The position numbers and the translations under genes were made by a program. A model generated the notes under the pieces. The model did not search any database, was not told the DNA's origin, and saw only the letters and a list, made by a program, of their open reading frames with translations. From the NCBI RefSeq assembly GCF_001642475.1, contig NW_019173938.1:248001-312000 (forward strand): a stretch of 64,000 nucleotides of DNA, given 5' to 3'. The stretch is from Fonsecaea monophora (Eukaryota > Ascomycota > Eurotiomycetes > Chaetothyriales > Herpotrichiellaceae). Of the stretch, positions 1-11,687 are shown in pieces (the first letter of the stretch is position 1; each line of letters opens with the position of its first letter).

Positions 1-546
1 GCATCTACTTGCAGGTGACTATTCTTGGAGCATACGTAGACAGCTTGACAAAATGCGCATGCGCCCCAAGGTACCCGATACTTGTGGCCTACAGCATGCT
101 AGAAGAGAATGAGAACGAGAGTGAGGATGAAATGTCTTTAGGTTGGTCAGGTGTCTTTATTGGCGCCCAGATATCGACGAGTTGGCTACGTGCTCGGTGG
201 GTAGCTGGTATCATATCGACCAGACTGGCAGTATCAATGCTTAGAGAATAGATGACAATGAGGTACCATTATTCTGAAGCGTTTCCGATATCACTGGTAT
301 TAACAAACGGCAATCTTACAAGCGAATGACTTTGGGTTTTATTGGGCGGGTGCCGCTTAAGTGTAGGTAAAGTATTTCTCGCGGGTAGGGTTTGTTCTGC
401 GGGCCAATTCGGCGCGTACCGCGACGAGACTGTGTCCAACTACATACTACAACCCCTCCACCTCGACCTTTTCCAACAGCACAACTGAATGTGCAAGATA
501 CATGTCACTGATACCACCTCCTCGCCTTCTCCCTACCACGTCCTGA
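1..546. other. Left edge, no gene recognised
   Basis: I see no conserved reading frame here. Small open frames are present but resemble no family I know. The right-hand part, just before the PSF2 start, is pyrimidine rich on the plus strand and probably holds the PSF2 promoter and leader. Confidence 0.5.
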
Positions 547-1422
547 ATGTCTGCCTTCCCTCACCCGCCCGGCCTGCTCCCCGCCGAGGTCGCATTCCTC
601 TGCGAAATGGAGCAGGTGACGATATTACCGCGACAGCGCCTCGAACGTCTCGACTTACTGGGCGTAAGTCCCTCCCACAGCCTCTTTATTACATGAGGTG
701 CGAAGCATGATTTCTCGTTTCTCGTCCTCATACCTTCTCGTCCACCGACGACGATATTGACACCTTTATTTACTCCGCCGCGTCTCTAGGGTCCAACCAG
801 AGCGCTCATCCCCCCGCAGCGCACGACCCTCCCCATCTGGCTCGCAGTTCTGTTAAAGCGCCAAAGACGCGCCAACATCATGCCTCCGCCCTGGATCCTC
901 GCAGAGAATCTGCAAGATATCCTCGACACCGAGACACACAAAGACTTTCAAGAGACCTTCTCTCCCCCACCCTCGATCCCATCTTTGCGCCAGACAGACT
1001 ACAACGGAAAGGCGTTTTATGCGTCTACACCTTTTGTGGAGGCGTGTACTGTGAATTCAAATCCCACAACGCTCCCGTATCATTGGTTCGAACTCTCAGA
1101 GATACTACTGGAGGCGGCGAGCGATGATATCCCTGAACCTGACAAAGTGAGGCAATTGCTGAGAGACATACGAGAAGTGCGGCTAGCCAAGATGCGGAAA
1201 CGTGTAAAGCAATTGTCCGGTGACGGCGAAGGCACACGGCTCGACGGCATAGGCGCTATGGAGCTTTCTGAATCCAGAGGATTCATCACAGGTGTGGTCG
1301 ACGGCCTGAGGAAGATTGATGCGAGTAGGGAGCAGGAGAGGAGAGAAAGAGAGGAAGAAGAGAGGGAGGATAGGAGATATAATGATGATGGTGACGACGA
1401 CGAAGACGACGAAATGACATGA
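547..1422 (+). CDS. PSF2: DNA replication complex GINS subunit Psf2
   Basis: Psf2 is one of four GINS subunits; GINS joins Cdc45 and MCM2-7 to form the replicative helicase in the nucleus. I read two exons, 547-663 and 790-1422, with a phase-0 intron at 664-789 (GTAAGT...CTAG), giving 249 residues. The short first exon encodes the family N-terminus (PPGLLPAEVAFLCE, then LPRQRLERLDLLG). Exon 2 continues with the conserved block containing LPIWLAVLLKRQRRANI and PPWI. The frame open from 880 alone would lack this conserved part, which decides the start at 547. The last 30 residues are a run of Glu, Arg and Asp, an acidic tail seen in several fungal Psf2 proteins. The gene converges on CUE1 with 137 bp between stops. 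Identification is firm; the exact donor site is inferred from frame and consensus. Confidence 0.93.
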
Positions 1423-1559
1423 AGTGTTTTTTCCAATAAGCCCGAGGAATCATGACTGTTGATCTTGGTATAAAACATCGGGAACATTCATTCGAGCTCG
1501 TAGACCAAAGTGCATTAGTCGTCAATCCTGGAGCGCCTGCACGAGATTTGGAGTCGCAG

Positions 1560-2251
1560 CTAAGAAGGACTTGGGCCTTCTGCATCTTTCTCTTGCATCT
1601 TCCTTCGAGCGGCGAGAATCATTTCTTCTCTCCGTCTCTGAAGCATCTTCTGCCGTTCCTCTTTATTGCTGGTCCATCCTGGTGGCGGTGACTCTTCCTC
1701 TCTCTCCTTCCCCTTTGAGTTTACTTTGGCCTGTAAATTATACCGCGTGATCAAATCTGGTGGTGGAGGTTTCTTGAACGGCGTTAATACTGTAGGCGTG
1801 GTAGTCGATTCAGCGGTAGTAGCCATAAACGAGGGGGGTGGTTGGAATGAAGGCGGAGCCTGAGAGATGAACCCGAGTCAGTCACTATATCCTGTTGCCG
1901 CGAATTTTGGCTCCAGCAGTCCCCGGAGTCGTGCCTTACCGGATCTAAACCTCTCCCAGACAACACCCTCTCCATTGTAGCCTCTACACTGCCTCTGTTA
2001 CGATGTAAATCCCACATTATATCTCTGCGGTTTAGTTGTGGGAACACCTGGGCTATCTGATCGACCTGTGCAGGCGTAAAACGGATCCCAGGAGTGGCGC
2101 CTCTGGAGGCAGTGGAGGATGTCTGAGAGCCGCCCTCCGTGGCGCCTGGACGGGATGAGAAGAAGTATCGATAGATGAAATATCCGAGCACAGCGACAAA
2201 GGCAAGACTCGGGATTGAGATGGTCGCTTCCTCGTCGACGGCCGATGACAT
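1560..2251 (-). CDS. CUE1: Cue1-like ERAD factor (CUE domain, ER membrane)
   Basis: Cue1 anchors and activates the ubiquitin-conjugating enzyme Ubc7 at the ER membrane for ER-associated degradation. Exons are 2251-1940 and 1859-1560, with an 80-bp phase-0 intron (1860-1939, GTAAGG...CTCAG), giving 203 residues, the same length as yeast Cue1. In order there is one hydrophobic N-terminal segment (residues 12-31), a CUE domain at about 57-98 (VFPQLNRRDIMWDL, with the Phe-Pro of the family), a proline-rich linker, and a basic and acidic C-terminal helix (about 170-193). In yeast the matching C-terminal region binds Ubc7. Domain order and length agree with the family; the CUE domain itself is divergent, so orthology is inferred from architecture. 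The start ATG lies in an A-rich context. Confidence 0.85.
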
Positions 2252-2796
2252 TTTTTGTAACGCGCGGTTGCGACACAGGGCGCTTGCTGTCGGAGAGGAA
2301 ATATTATGTCCGGCGTCTACGGCGAGACAGTAGGGATACCTGGGAATCAGGGAATTTCAAGGTGGTTAAGACGGTAATGGCAAATATTAGGAGAATGCGG
2401 CGAGGTTGTGCTCAACAGGTCACCCCATGTGAGAGTCCGTTACAGTGACAAGTCGGAGGCAATGATATCAACCGCCAAGCCCGGAAGGAACAAATATCCG
2501 CCGAGGTTAATAGACCTTGACATGCTTCCTCGCCCCCTGGTAGAACATTGATTCAACGGACGTAAGAGATGAAGGACTTTAAAGGGCCTGAATATAGCTG
2601 TTTTAGAGATGATGTTTGATTTCGAGGGGAAGAGATGTATTGATTTTTTTTGTATCTTTACCGTGACCAGGTTCCTTTCCGTATGACAAGCTTACAGGAT
2701 CATTGTCCACACGACATGGACTACCAGGTATCATCATCATTGTTGTTCATGGTCTTCCTCTCGATAACAAACCGCCTCGTCTATCAAAATCCCAGA
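2252..2796. other. CUE1 upstream region and MTI1 3' flank
   Basis: Both flanking genes are on the minus strand, so this stretch should hold the CUE1 promoter and the MTI1 3' untranslated region. No conserved reading frame is visible. Confidence 0.5.
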
Positions 2797-5700
2797 TCAC
2801 GACTTGGTAGTATCCCAATTCACCCACGTCCTGGGCATGATCCTCCAGACCATCACCTCTCCGCTTTTCAGATCTCCGACCTTAAAGCTCTCCTCTCTCA
2901 CCTTCGGCTTTTTGCCCTTTTCCAGGTCTCTTCCCTGCTCCCACGCACGGATCTTCTTCTTGGTACCATCCCAATCGATGACCACAGCTACGTGCTCAGG
3001 TTTCCCAACATCGACACTATATTTTTGATGCAGCCCACCTTTGTGGCCAGAGAACTTCGCATTACGGAACGTGACAATGTCACCTGGTCGTATTTCATCA
3101 AATTGCTGTGTAGATGCGTTGCCCAGGTTGGAGTAGACCAGAGCACCATATGCTCTTGTGCCAACCGGCAGGAGTGCTGTCGGGTGGGGTTTCAGGAGTT
3201 CGAGGACAAATCCTCGCGCGGAACCATCGCCAACAGTCGTGCCAGAAAGACCACTCGCCACTCTTGCGATCTGATTCCCGTACTGAACAGATGCATTTTC
3301 CAGTTGATCACGCCGAGGTGCAGGGGGCGGTCGCCCGTGGCTTTGTTCCAATGTCACATGGGTTGGGTCTGCCGCATCGAAGCTAACATTGATGGTAGTC
3401 TGGGAATAATCCATGTAAAGCACGTAAATATCCTTTGAGATGGTAGTCCTGCCTCCACGTTTAGTAGAGGAACCAGTCTCCATTTCGTACAGAACATCAG
3501 GTCTTCCTTGCAGTGAAGGAGGCGGTACATTGGTTTGCGTCCACCACATTGAGCCCTTTGCGAGGTCAATGTCTTGAGCAATATACCCCTGTTCACTGCT
3601 TCCCCGAGCATGGTCCATTGAACGGCGAGAGAGAGTACCAGACCTTCGGAGGTCGGTACTCTGTTCAGGGATGTCTGTTGGGGGAGGAGGTGCGAGGGTC
3701 GGGGGCGCAGTATACTCCGGCTCTGGTGGTGGAGGTGGAGGTGCTGGCCTTTCTGCTGGTGGTGGCGGTGGGATAGCAGTTGTTTTCGGCATTGCACTGT
3801 ACATGTCATCTTCCTCAAGCTCCTCTCTGGGTGATTGCAGTGATGTAGAATATGGCATTTTGGTATGAAGAGAGGGCGGAGGATGCTGAGGTGCAGTATA
3901 TCGATACGGATCATAGTCGTCGTCTTCGCCCACCTTGGGAGGCGGAACTGGCGGAGGAGCCGCCCGCGGGGCATCCATAGACCTTCTACTCTTCGGCGTT
4001 GGCAAAGAAGGTGGCGGTGGTGGCATGTCCCGCGGAATACTAACCGGAGGCAACGGAGGAGCAGCTCGTGTGGGAGGGTGCTTCGGAGACTTCGTATCGT
4101 CCGTGAGGGCGCCTTCATCAAGGCTTGAGTCACGATTGTGAGCCTTCAACGCATCTTTGTGCTTTGCACTCGAAGCGATATCTGTATCGTAGTCTCCGTC
4201 ATATTCCGTAACTTCCTCCTCGTCATCCGAATCAGGCTTAGGAGAATGCATGGTGCCAAAGCCGCGGGAATCAGTCGTTGAGCGGCGACTTGGTGGAGCG
4301 CCTGGCGGCGGAGGAGGAGGAGCTCTGGTCTGGGGAGAAGTCGGGCTCATAGGGATAGGGGGCGGGAGTCGTGAAGCGCGTTTATCAGCGACTGGAGAAG
4401 TGGCGCTCTCAACAGCCTCGAAGACCGAATGCTCAGGTGGCCTGGCTGGCGGCATCGGAGGCAGCGTAGGCGCGCTAGCTGGAGTCTCTAGCGCTTCCGG
4501 GCTGTCCTCTTCCGGAGGATGTTGGTCTTCATCCTCCTCATAACCAGGTGCTTCTGCCGACGCTTGCGGTAATGATGGGGGAGGGGGAGGTACGGATCGA
4601 GCTAAGAGATTCAGTAGGTTTCCGGCATGCAGGTAGTTCTCACATACCGGTGGGTGACTGCGGAACTGGAGGAGCTGCTCTTGGGGCCGATGGCGGAGGA
4701 GGAGGAGCACCTCTAGTGTCACGAAGTGGTGGTGGAGGAGCAGCGCGATCTACAGAATGTGAGTGGGCAACTCGCTTTAGCATACAAAAGACATACCTTG
4801 TGGAACCGGCGGAGCGGCACGATCTGTCGAGCGACGTTGTAAGGGCTTCGAAACGTAGTCTTCGCTTTCTCCCTGAACACCAGGTTCTTGCGGGGTGGGG
4901 CGTGCAGTCTCGTCGTCGTTGTCGCTTTCTGGCGACGCTAGAGGCTCGTCTTGCCGCTTGGGTATTGGAGACATCCCAGGCAATGCCATGATCCGTACTG
5001 GGGCAACTCGTTCTTGTGGCTCTTCCTGCGGATGGCTCTCAGAGGACTGCCGAGAAGGCTCTGATTTTGGCTTCCTCGCAGCACCAGGTAGTCCAATGCC
5101 GCCAGGAGGGCCGAACATGCCCATCATGCCCATACCTCCGCTCATTTTGGCCATTCTATCTCTGAGCTCTCTTCTGCGGCGGATTTCCGGATCTTCCTCC
5201 TCTTCCTCTTCCTCTTCCTCTTCACCTCCTTCTTCCTCTTCGGCTTCAACCTGTTGGCCTTGGTCGTCATCTATTGATTTTCTAGGAGCAGCTGCTGGGA
5301 CGGGTATTTCCGTGCCTTTGGATTTTGGGCGCTCTTCCTCGGTGGATGTTTCTTGAATGTCATCGTCATCTGCAGCTCCTGAATCATCGGCGTCATTCGT
5401 GTCACTGACGAGCTCGCGAGAAGCTGGTTGTGGCGTGCTGAGGCCTGTGGTGCGGCGAGGGAGACCAACAGGTTCATGTTCTCCTTCAGCCACCTCGGCG
5501 GATGGGCGGCCTACAGTCTCATTGGAATCTAGTCTCGTCAAAGTCGGCTCAGGCGGCTGGCTCTGTTCACTGGCCTCTGTGGACTCGACTCTCTTTTTGG
5601 GGGGTTTCTTGGGTTTCTCCTTCTTCTCAGCATTCCGAGCCGCTTGTTCCAGCTGCTGTCTTTGCAAAAGTGCTATTCTTTCTTTGAGGGACTGGGGCTT

Positions 5701-6477
5701 CGGTTGCTCTTCCGCCCCAGGCTCTGGTTGTGTCACAGCAGATTCCGCCAGATCCCTGGATTCCGATCCGTTCACACTCGCATCATCCTCTCGCCGATAT
5801 GGTTTTTGGATGGGAGGTTCTCGGTGGGGTGGAGGGACGAAAGCATTCCTGCTAGGAGGAGGCGCTACAAACGGCTTCCTGATGAAACCACTGCTTGGCC
5901 CACCACCACCGGGCTTGAAAGGGGTAATTGGTGCGGCAGCGGGTTTGTTGAAGGCAGCGATCCTGTCTCTGAAAGAACTAGATGATGGTTTTTCTGCAAC
6001 AGGTGGAGGGGCACGGGTGGCCGCGGGAGAAGTTGGGATGGTGGTCGGGGCGGTGGGAGCAGCAGGTTGAGGCTTCGGGGCCGGCGGAGGTGCTTCAGGC
6101 TCTGTTCTTGCCGGTTCCGGTGGCTCTCTTAGTGATTCTTTCTCGCTGTCATGCACAGGTTCGGATATCTCTGTTGGCGGAGGGTGTGGCTCTGGTGCAG
6201 GAGGCTCTGGGATACGCTCGGACGGCTCTGGAACCGGTGCACGCTTCGAAGCACGCACAGGGCGCGAAGGGACTGTCGGTTCGTACTTCTCGACAAAGTT
6301 CCTTGGGAACAGGCCTTGGAGCTTTTCCCCCGAGGCATCCACGTATTCCCCAGTATACCAGTCCGCATCCTCCTCTTCTGTAACCGTGATTATCTGGCCA
6401 TTATCAAAGTTTAGATCATCAGGCTCGTCTGATCTGTATTCGAAGATCGCCTTGACCTTGAACGGTACCGCAGGCAT
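2797..6477 (-). CDS. MTI1: SH3 protein, myosin tail region-interacting protein (Mti1/Bbc1)
   Basis: Yeast Bbc1/Mti1 binds type I myosins and Las17 at cortical actin patches and restrains Arp2/3 activation during endocytosis. Exons are 6477-4797, 4749-4648 and 4601-2797, with 47- and 46-bp phase-1 introns, giving 1195 residues. An SH3 domain covers residues 5-66 (AIFEYRSDEPDDLNF, DWYTGEY, GLFPRNFVEKY). A long low-complexity middle follows: proline clusters that could bind SH3 domains, a charged helix around 265-300, a poly-Glu run near 412-430 and a Met/Gly patch. The conserved C-terminal domain (about 1030-1195) holds GDIVTFRNAKF, GHKGGLHQKYSV and IRAWEQGRD, the hallmark of this family. The middle exon codes only 34 proline-rich residues. 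The start fits: ATG with A at -3 directly precedes the SH3 fold. Confidence 0.92.
5192..5241 (-). repeat. Coding trinucleotide-like run encoding poly-Glu
   Basis: A CTT/CCT-rich run on the plus strand is read on the minus strand as GAG/GAA codons, giving a stretch of Glu interrupted by Gly-Gly in MTI1. Length variation between strains would be expected. Confidence 0.8.
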
Positions 6478-7025
6478 CTTGTCTAGAGGAAATGCTCCTC
6501 AAAGATCAGGAAGGAGGTGGGTTCGGGCGGAAGGTCGAACTTTCAATGATCTTACTTGACCAGCACGGTGACGCAGCGCCTGCGCCACCTCGCTTTAAGA
6601 TCGGTGCCAAGGTCAGATTGAGACTTCCTGGTGAGTGATTATTAGATCACATGGACTTGCAAAAGAAGAATGCACGCGTGGAAAGACGATATGAGCTAGA
6701 ACAGGTGTGGTGGACAGGAGACGTTATTAAGATTGTGAGAGAATGTAGACGACTTGAACGTGGGGCTCCTAGTTTCTCGCAGGCTTATTGCTTGTACCTC
6801 GTAGGCTTCACTATTTACTTTTAGCCTTGTTACTTAATCAAGCCGCTTTGCCTTTGCTCTGAGTATTTGCCGCAGTCATCTCTGCCTACCGTGTCACAGG
6901 CCCATGTTTCGTCCTTTGTATCAAAACAAGGCTGTCAGGACAAATTAAGAGCCCACGCTCTCAAAAGGCACCCACACCCATTATCTGCGCCTTGCATAGT
7001 CAACATACTTGGAGCATGGCCTGCG
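6478..7025. promoter_or_regulatory. Divergent promoter region, MTI1 / RPAP2
   Basis: MTI1 starts leftward at 6477 and the RPAP2 homologue rightward at 7026, so 548 bp serve both genes. No coding frame is conserved. Individual promoter elements cannot be assigned with confidence. Confidence 0.6.
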
Positions 7026-7837
7026 ATGGCAACTGAGCAACCTGAAAGCAACAGAGAGGATCGCATTCGCTCGACTGCATTACGCCATGCCAGAGATATT
7101 GAGGAGAGGAAGAAGCTACAGGCACGCATAGCAGACCTAGTAGTCGAAGCTTTTGACTTGCCGTCTAGACCTGATGCTGACCCCGCAAAACCTCAACCTT
7201 CCGATGCTTCTCTCTTTCGACACTGTCTGGGCCTATTTCAGACCTCGGATTTCGATGATCTCGTCTACGAGCGAAATGTAGATAACCGATGTGGCTACGC
7301 TCTCTGTCCAAGACCAAATCTGAAGCTCACACATGGTGGCCAAAAAGTCTGGAATCAGAAGGGTGGCAAAGACTTCAAACTTGTCGATAAGAGCGAACTG
7401 GAAAGGTGGTGTTCCAAAGCCTGTCAAGAAAGAGCAGCCTTTGTGCGTGCGCAGCTTGGGACGGAGCCCGCGTGGCTTCGAACTGGCCAGACCATCGATA
7501 TCAGGCTGCTCGATGAAGTTGATTCCGAGAGCCTTGCCGACCCATTCAAGGTAATCGCAACTGAGATTCTCTGCAAACATCGAGTTCTGGAGTTATGTCT
7601 GCTAAGTTCTTGCAGGGTCTCTCGCTCGCGGAAGCACCTGATGCAGAAATTGCCGAAAGGATGCAAGCCCTTGCGCTTGAACGTGGCGAGTTGAAGGTCA
7701 ATGCCGACGACAGCGTCGTGGATCTCATTGAGAGAAATAGCGACGTGATACCGAGTGCTCCAGCACTTAAAGGGCACCAACCGCAAAATACCATCGAAGG
7801 ACACCAAGCACGAAAGGTACGGTTTTCCGAGAGATGA
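7026..7837 (+). CDS. RTR1: RNA polymerase II CTD phosphatase, Rtr1/RPAP2 family
   Basis: Rtr1/RPAP2 proteins bind RNA polymerase II, help its nuclear import and remove phosphate from the CTD. Exons are 7026-7550 and 7616-7837 with a phase-0 intron at 7551-7615, giving 248 residues. The family zinc site is clear: Cys89 and Cys94 (CGYALC) and Cys129 and Cys133 (WCSKAC), preceded by FDDLVYERN. ATG 7026 is the first ATG of the frame. The C-terminal end is uncertain: the frame stops after IEGHQARKVRFSER, while a second frame (+1) stays open to about 7915 and reads like plausible protein, so a missed intron, a sequence error or a real frameshift could hide a longer tail. The identity rests on the zinc-site region and is firm. 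Confidence 0.87.
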
Positions 7838-8156
7838 CTTTGGTCGCCATGAACAAGACCGCACCACTCAGGTTCGCTTTGAGAGCGCCATGAAGATCAA
7901 CTTCTCATCAAGTAGTTGACGATGGAGAAGATATTTCCACAAAGTCCCAGACCACGGAGCTCCGGATCCACCAGAAGGTGCCGCGTGTAAAACACAAGGA
8001 CGACATAGCTTGGAGCAATCTTGTGGCGTCTGAAAGACGTAGATAATCAGACGAGAAAAGGAGTATATCGACGACAGTCATTGCTGGGCCTTCCGCCATA
8101 CGGCGAGTGGCCTTTGGTATGTTGTACCAGAGATATCTCATCTGTTTTGCTCGAGG
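7838..8156. other. Convergent gap, RPAP2 / EMC4
   Basis: Short convergent intergenic stretch holding both 3' flanks. The first 78 bases carry the alternative open frame mentioned for the RPAP2 homologue. Otherwise nothing recognised. Confidence 0.5.
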
Positions 8157-8828
8157 TTACCGACCAAATGCAAAATATGCTCTTTCAAGTGGCTGTCTCT
8201 CATATTCCCATGCCAACCAATCGCTTCTTGTCGTAGGTAGCAGTCCCATACTGTTGACTTTATAGATGCCCAAACCGAGCAGGAGACACTGCATTAGGAC
8301 ATATACCGCCTTAACCCCCAACATCTGTGTACGATTACCAGCGCTCTCGAATTTGGCGAACTGTGTGTTTGTCTGCGAGATAGCCTGGATAGGGTTCTTG
8401 AAACTGAAAGGAATTATCAGGATCGACGACCGCAAAGTAAGAATGGCATACTGACAGCATAAACACCATCATAATGGAAAATATCTGGAGCGAATTGCCC
8501 GACATGTAGCCCATAATAGCTTGCATGGGAAGTTGCTTCGCAGGCCCAAGTGCAACCTCCCACGCTTTCTTGAGTTTGAGTGTTTCTGTTTCTTCGGGGG
8601 TCGGGGGTTTTCGTCCAGGAGGTTGCGACTTCTATTGGAGTTGTCAGCGAGTGTAGATTATGGGTGGTATATGGGCCTGCGGACCTGTTTCCCAACCGCG
8701 GCCCTGGAGCCTGAAAAGCCGGGAGGATCTGGGATGCTGGATATATTCTTGGGTCTAGAAGGGACGCCGTTGTTGAGGTCAACAACCCATTTCGGCATTG
8801 GAGGAGCCATGCTGTCTGAGGTCGCCAT
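8157..8828 (-). CDS. EMC4: ER membrane protein complex subunit 4 (EMC4)
   Basis: EMC4 is a core subunit of the ER membrane complex, which inserts tail-anchored and multi-pass proteins. Exons are 8828-8685, 8631-8456 and 8403-8157, separated by introns of 53 bp (8632-8684) and 52 bp (8404-8455), giving 188 residues. Conserved blocks are PPMPKWVVDL at the N-terminus, AWEVALGPAKQLPMQAIMGY, FKNPIQAI and YKVNSMGLLPTTRSDWLAW. Two hydrophobic segments lie at about 84-108 and 138-157. The intron donors are GTCCGC and GTCAGT, unusual second positions, but they are forced by frame: only the second gives the conserved FMLFKNPIQAI junction. ATG 8828 is the first ATG in frame. The gene is divergent from the AP-1 beta gene. 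Confidence 0.93.
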
Positions 8829-9195
8829 CACAGGAGGAGGTGTGGTACGCAACGATACAGCGACGAAGTCCCTCGTCTATGTAAAGTTGTTGGACGCTGA
8901 CGGGACTCGGAAAATGGAAACTCCGCAACCCTTGGCGTGAGCGGCTCCAGGGGGGACACACCGCGCAACGCCTCCTCAACGTCCTCCCTCCTCATCGACC
9001 TCCAGTAAATCTTACATTGATTACCTACCACTTGGACATTGTCATTGCTTTGAATCTCTCTGGTCAGATGTCGTTTTGCTGACGATCATGCCGTAATTTG
9101 AGCCTCGAGCCGCTGGATCCAGCAGCAATATCGTCAACTGGAGTGACAACGGAAGCCTCCAACTATTGGGTTGAGTCGAGATTGAAAAGGTCAGG
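8829..9195. promoter_or_regulatory. Divergent promoter region, EMC4 / AP-1 beta
   Basis: A 367-bp stretch separates two divergent start codons, so both promoters must lie here or overlap the genes. No distinct element can be assigned. Confidence 0.6.
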
Positions 9196-11687
9196 ATGTC
9201 GTCCGGACATGGAGACTCAAAGCTCTTTGCCAGGGTATGCCAATCTCTTTAGCAGCAGGGCCTTCCCTTCTAGCCTGTGTCTGCCACTGCCTCCTTCGCT
9301 TGTTTCCACATTGCCGCGATGTTCAGCATATCCCATCTCACTCTCATTCATCGCGGTTTTTGGAGTACGTCTGCCGGGATTACAAAGGTTCCACGCTCCA
9401 TGTATCATATGTGTGATATCGTGAACTGAACATCCGGCATCTATGAGATCCACAGTACATCATGCTTTTAGCCGCAATGCCCTGTGCCTCTATATCTCTG
9501 TCCCGTCGCTCACACTCATAAACAGGGTAAAGTTGCCGAGCTACGAGCGGAACTCACAAATCCTGGCAAGAAAGACAAGAACCACACCACTAAGAAAAAC
9601 GCTCTGAAGAAAATCGTCGCCAACATGACCATGAGCAACAACGACATGATTGCACTCTTTCCGGATATCGTGGCTTGCATGGATATCCCTGTCCTCGAGA
9701 TCAAGAAAATGTTTGTTAAAGTGCGCCTGTCGCAGATATCCTGCTAACTCACGTACAGGTGTTTTTTGTACCTTCAGCACTATGCTCGCATGAAACCCGA
9801 CATTGCTTTGCGAGCGTTGCCGGTGCTGGAAGAGGTGGGCAGGCCGCGTTGCAGTGACGAACTTCCTGATACTAACGTATTTAGGATCTTCTGGACTCGA
9901 ACCCTTTAATCCGAGCACTTGCACTGCGGACTATTTCGTATGTCCATGTTCGCGAATTCGTCGAGGGTACGATTGCCCCACTGAAGAAATTAATGTCAGA
10001 CCAAGATCCCTATGTCCGGAAAACAGCTGCCATTACCGTGGCCAAAATCTACGACCACGACAAACGACTGGTCGAGGGGTCAGACCTGATTGACAGACTC
10101 AATAGAATGCTCAAGGACGACAACCCCACTGTTGTCGCAAGTGCGCTTTCTTCGTTGCAGGATATCTGGGAGAGGAGTGATAACATTAAGCTGACGATCG
10201 ACTACGCAAGCGCCTCCAAAATCATTTCTATCTTGCCGGACTGCAACGAATGGTCCCAAACCTACATCTTGGAAGCACTAGTGTCCTACGTTCCACACGA
10301 ATCTGGCGAGGCCCTCTTACTGGCAGAACGAATATCATCTCGGCTCTCGCACTCGAACTCTGCTGTGGTTCTTACCTGCATTCGGGTCATTATGTACCTA
10401 ATGAACTACATCTCCGACAAGAAGAAAGTCGACGAACTTGCCCGCAAACTATCCCCACCACTCATCACTCTCCTCTCTAAACCGCCAGAGATTCAATATC
10501 TTGCCCTGAGAAATGCTATACTCATCCTCCAACAGCGGCCCGAGGTCCTACAAAACGACATTCGCGTGTTTTTCTGCAAGTACAACGATCCGATATACGT
10601 CAAAGTGACAAAACTCGAGTTGATATTCATGCTAGCTAATAAGAGCAACATTTCAGTGGTTCTTAACGAGCTGAGAGAGTACGCAACCGAGATCGATGTC
10701 CAATTTGTGCGCAAGGCCGTTCGAGCAATTGGAAAGCTTGCAATCAAGATTGAGCCTGCGGCGCGGCAATGTATCGACGCACTCCTGGAACTTGTTAATG
10801 CCAAAATCCCCTACATCGTGCAAGAGGCGACAGTGGTCATCAAGAACATTTTCCGCAAATATCCGAACCAGTATGAATCTGTCATCTCAACCGTGATCGG
10901 TCAGATTGATGAATTGGATGAGCCAGAGGCAAAGGCTGCGATCATCTGGATCATTGGTGAGTACGCCGATCGAATCGATAACGCCGATTCACTCCTACAA
11001 GATTACTTGTCGACATTCCACGAAGAGCCTATCGAGGTTCAATTGGCGCTCCTGACTGCGACTGTGAAACTCTTCCTTCACCGACCCACAAAGGGCTCTT
11101 CCATAGTTCCGCAAGTGCTGAAATGGTGCACAGAAGAGTCAGACGATCCGGATCTTCGTGACCGCGGATATATGTACTGGCGCCTTCTTTCGACCGACCC
11201 AGTGACGGCGAAGAAAGTCGTCATGGGGACGAAGCCACCCATTACCGCTGAGAGCGAGAAGCTGGACCCAACAACCCTGGAAGAGCTATGTCTGGGCATC
11301 GGCACCCTTGCCACTATCTATCTGAAACCAGTACAACAGGTCTTCCGGTCTGCACGGACACGCCGACTTCAGGATTCACCAGCCTTACAGAGAAAGAGAG
11401 AAGATCTGAACCGCGCCCTGACCGGTCTGGATCTCGCGAACCCTCTATCACTAAACACAACCGTCACAACTCCAGGCGGTACGCCCGTGCCCAATCACCA
11501 AGCTGCAATCGAAGCTGCCGACGACTATTTCAAGAACTTGAGCCTGAGTGACAACACTGGGGGGGATATCCTGACTAGCCCGACTGTCGGAGGCGTGGGA
11601 AATCCATATATCGTCAGCCAGAGTGCACCACAGCACAGTTTCCATCCGCAAACGAGTGTCGCCAACGACCGGGATCTCCTGTACTAG
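9196..11687 (+). CDS. APL2: AP-1 clathrin adaptor complex, beta subunit
   Basis: Beta-adaptin of the AP-1 complex links clathrin to membrane at the trans-Golgi and endosomes. Four exons: 9196-9234, 9526-9710, 9759-9834 and 9885-11687, total 700 residues. The first exon codes only 13 residues and is followed by a 291-bp intron; its product joins to GKVAELRAEL, the canonical adaptin N-terminus. Exon junctions restore KKMCFLYLQHYARMKPDIAL and LPVLEEDLLDSNPLIRAL; the third intron has a perfect CTAAC branch site. The body is the HEAT-repeat trunk (DPYVRKTAA, SHSNSAVVLTCIRVI, RIFFCKYNDPIYVK-type blocks, EPEAKAAIIWIIGEYADRI) and the C-terminus is a short Ser/Thr/Gly-rich tail, without the ear domain of animal beta1, as in other fungi. 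AP-2 beta is the alternative, but the trunk matches the fungal AP-1 type better. Confidence 0.9.

Noticed and set aside
1080..1487. Ser-rich 135-residue minus-strand frame
   Set aside because: Shadow of the acidic tail of PSF2.
2650..3438. 262-residue plus-strand open frame
   Set aside because: It lies opposite the conserved C-terminal domain of MTI1, which explains it as a shadow.
5357..6070. 237-residue Gly/Ser-rich plus-strand open frame
   Set aside because: Shadow of the proline-rich middle of MTI1.
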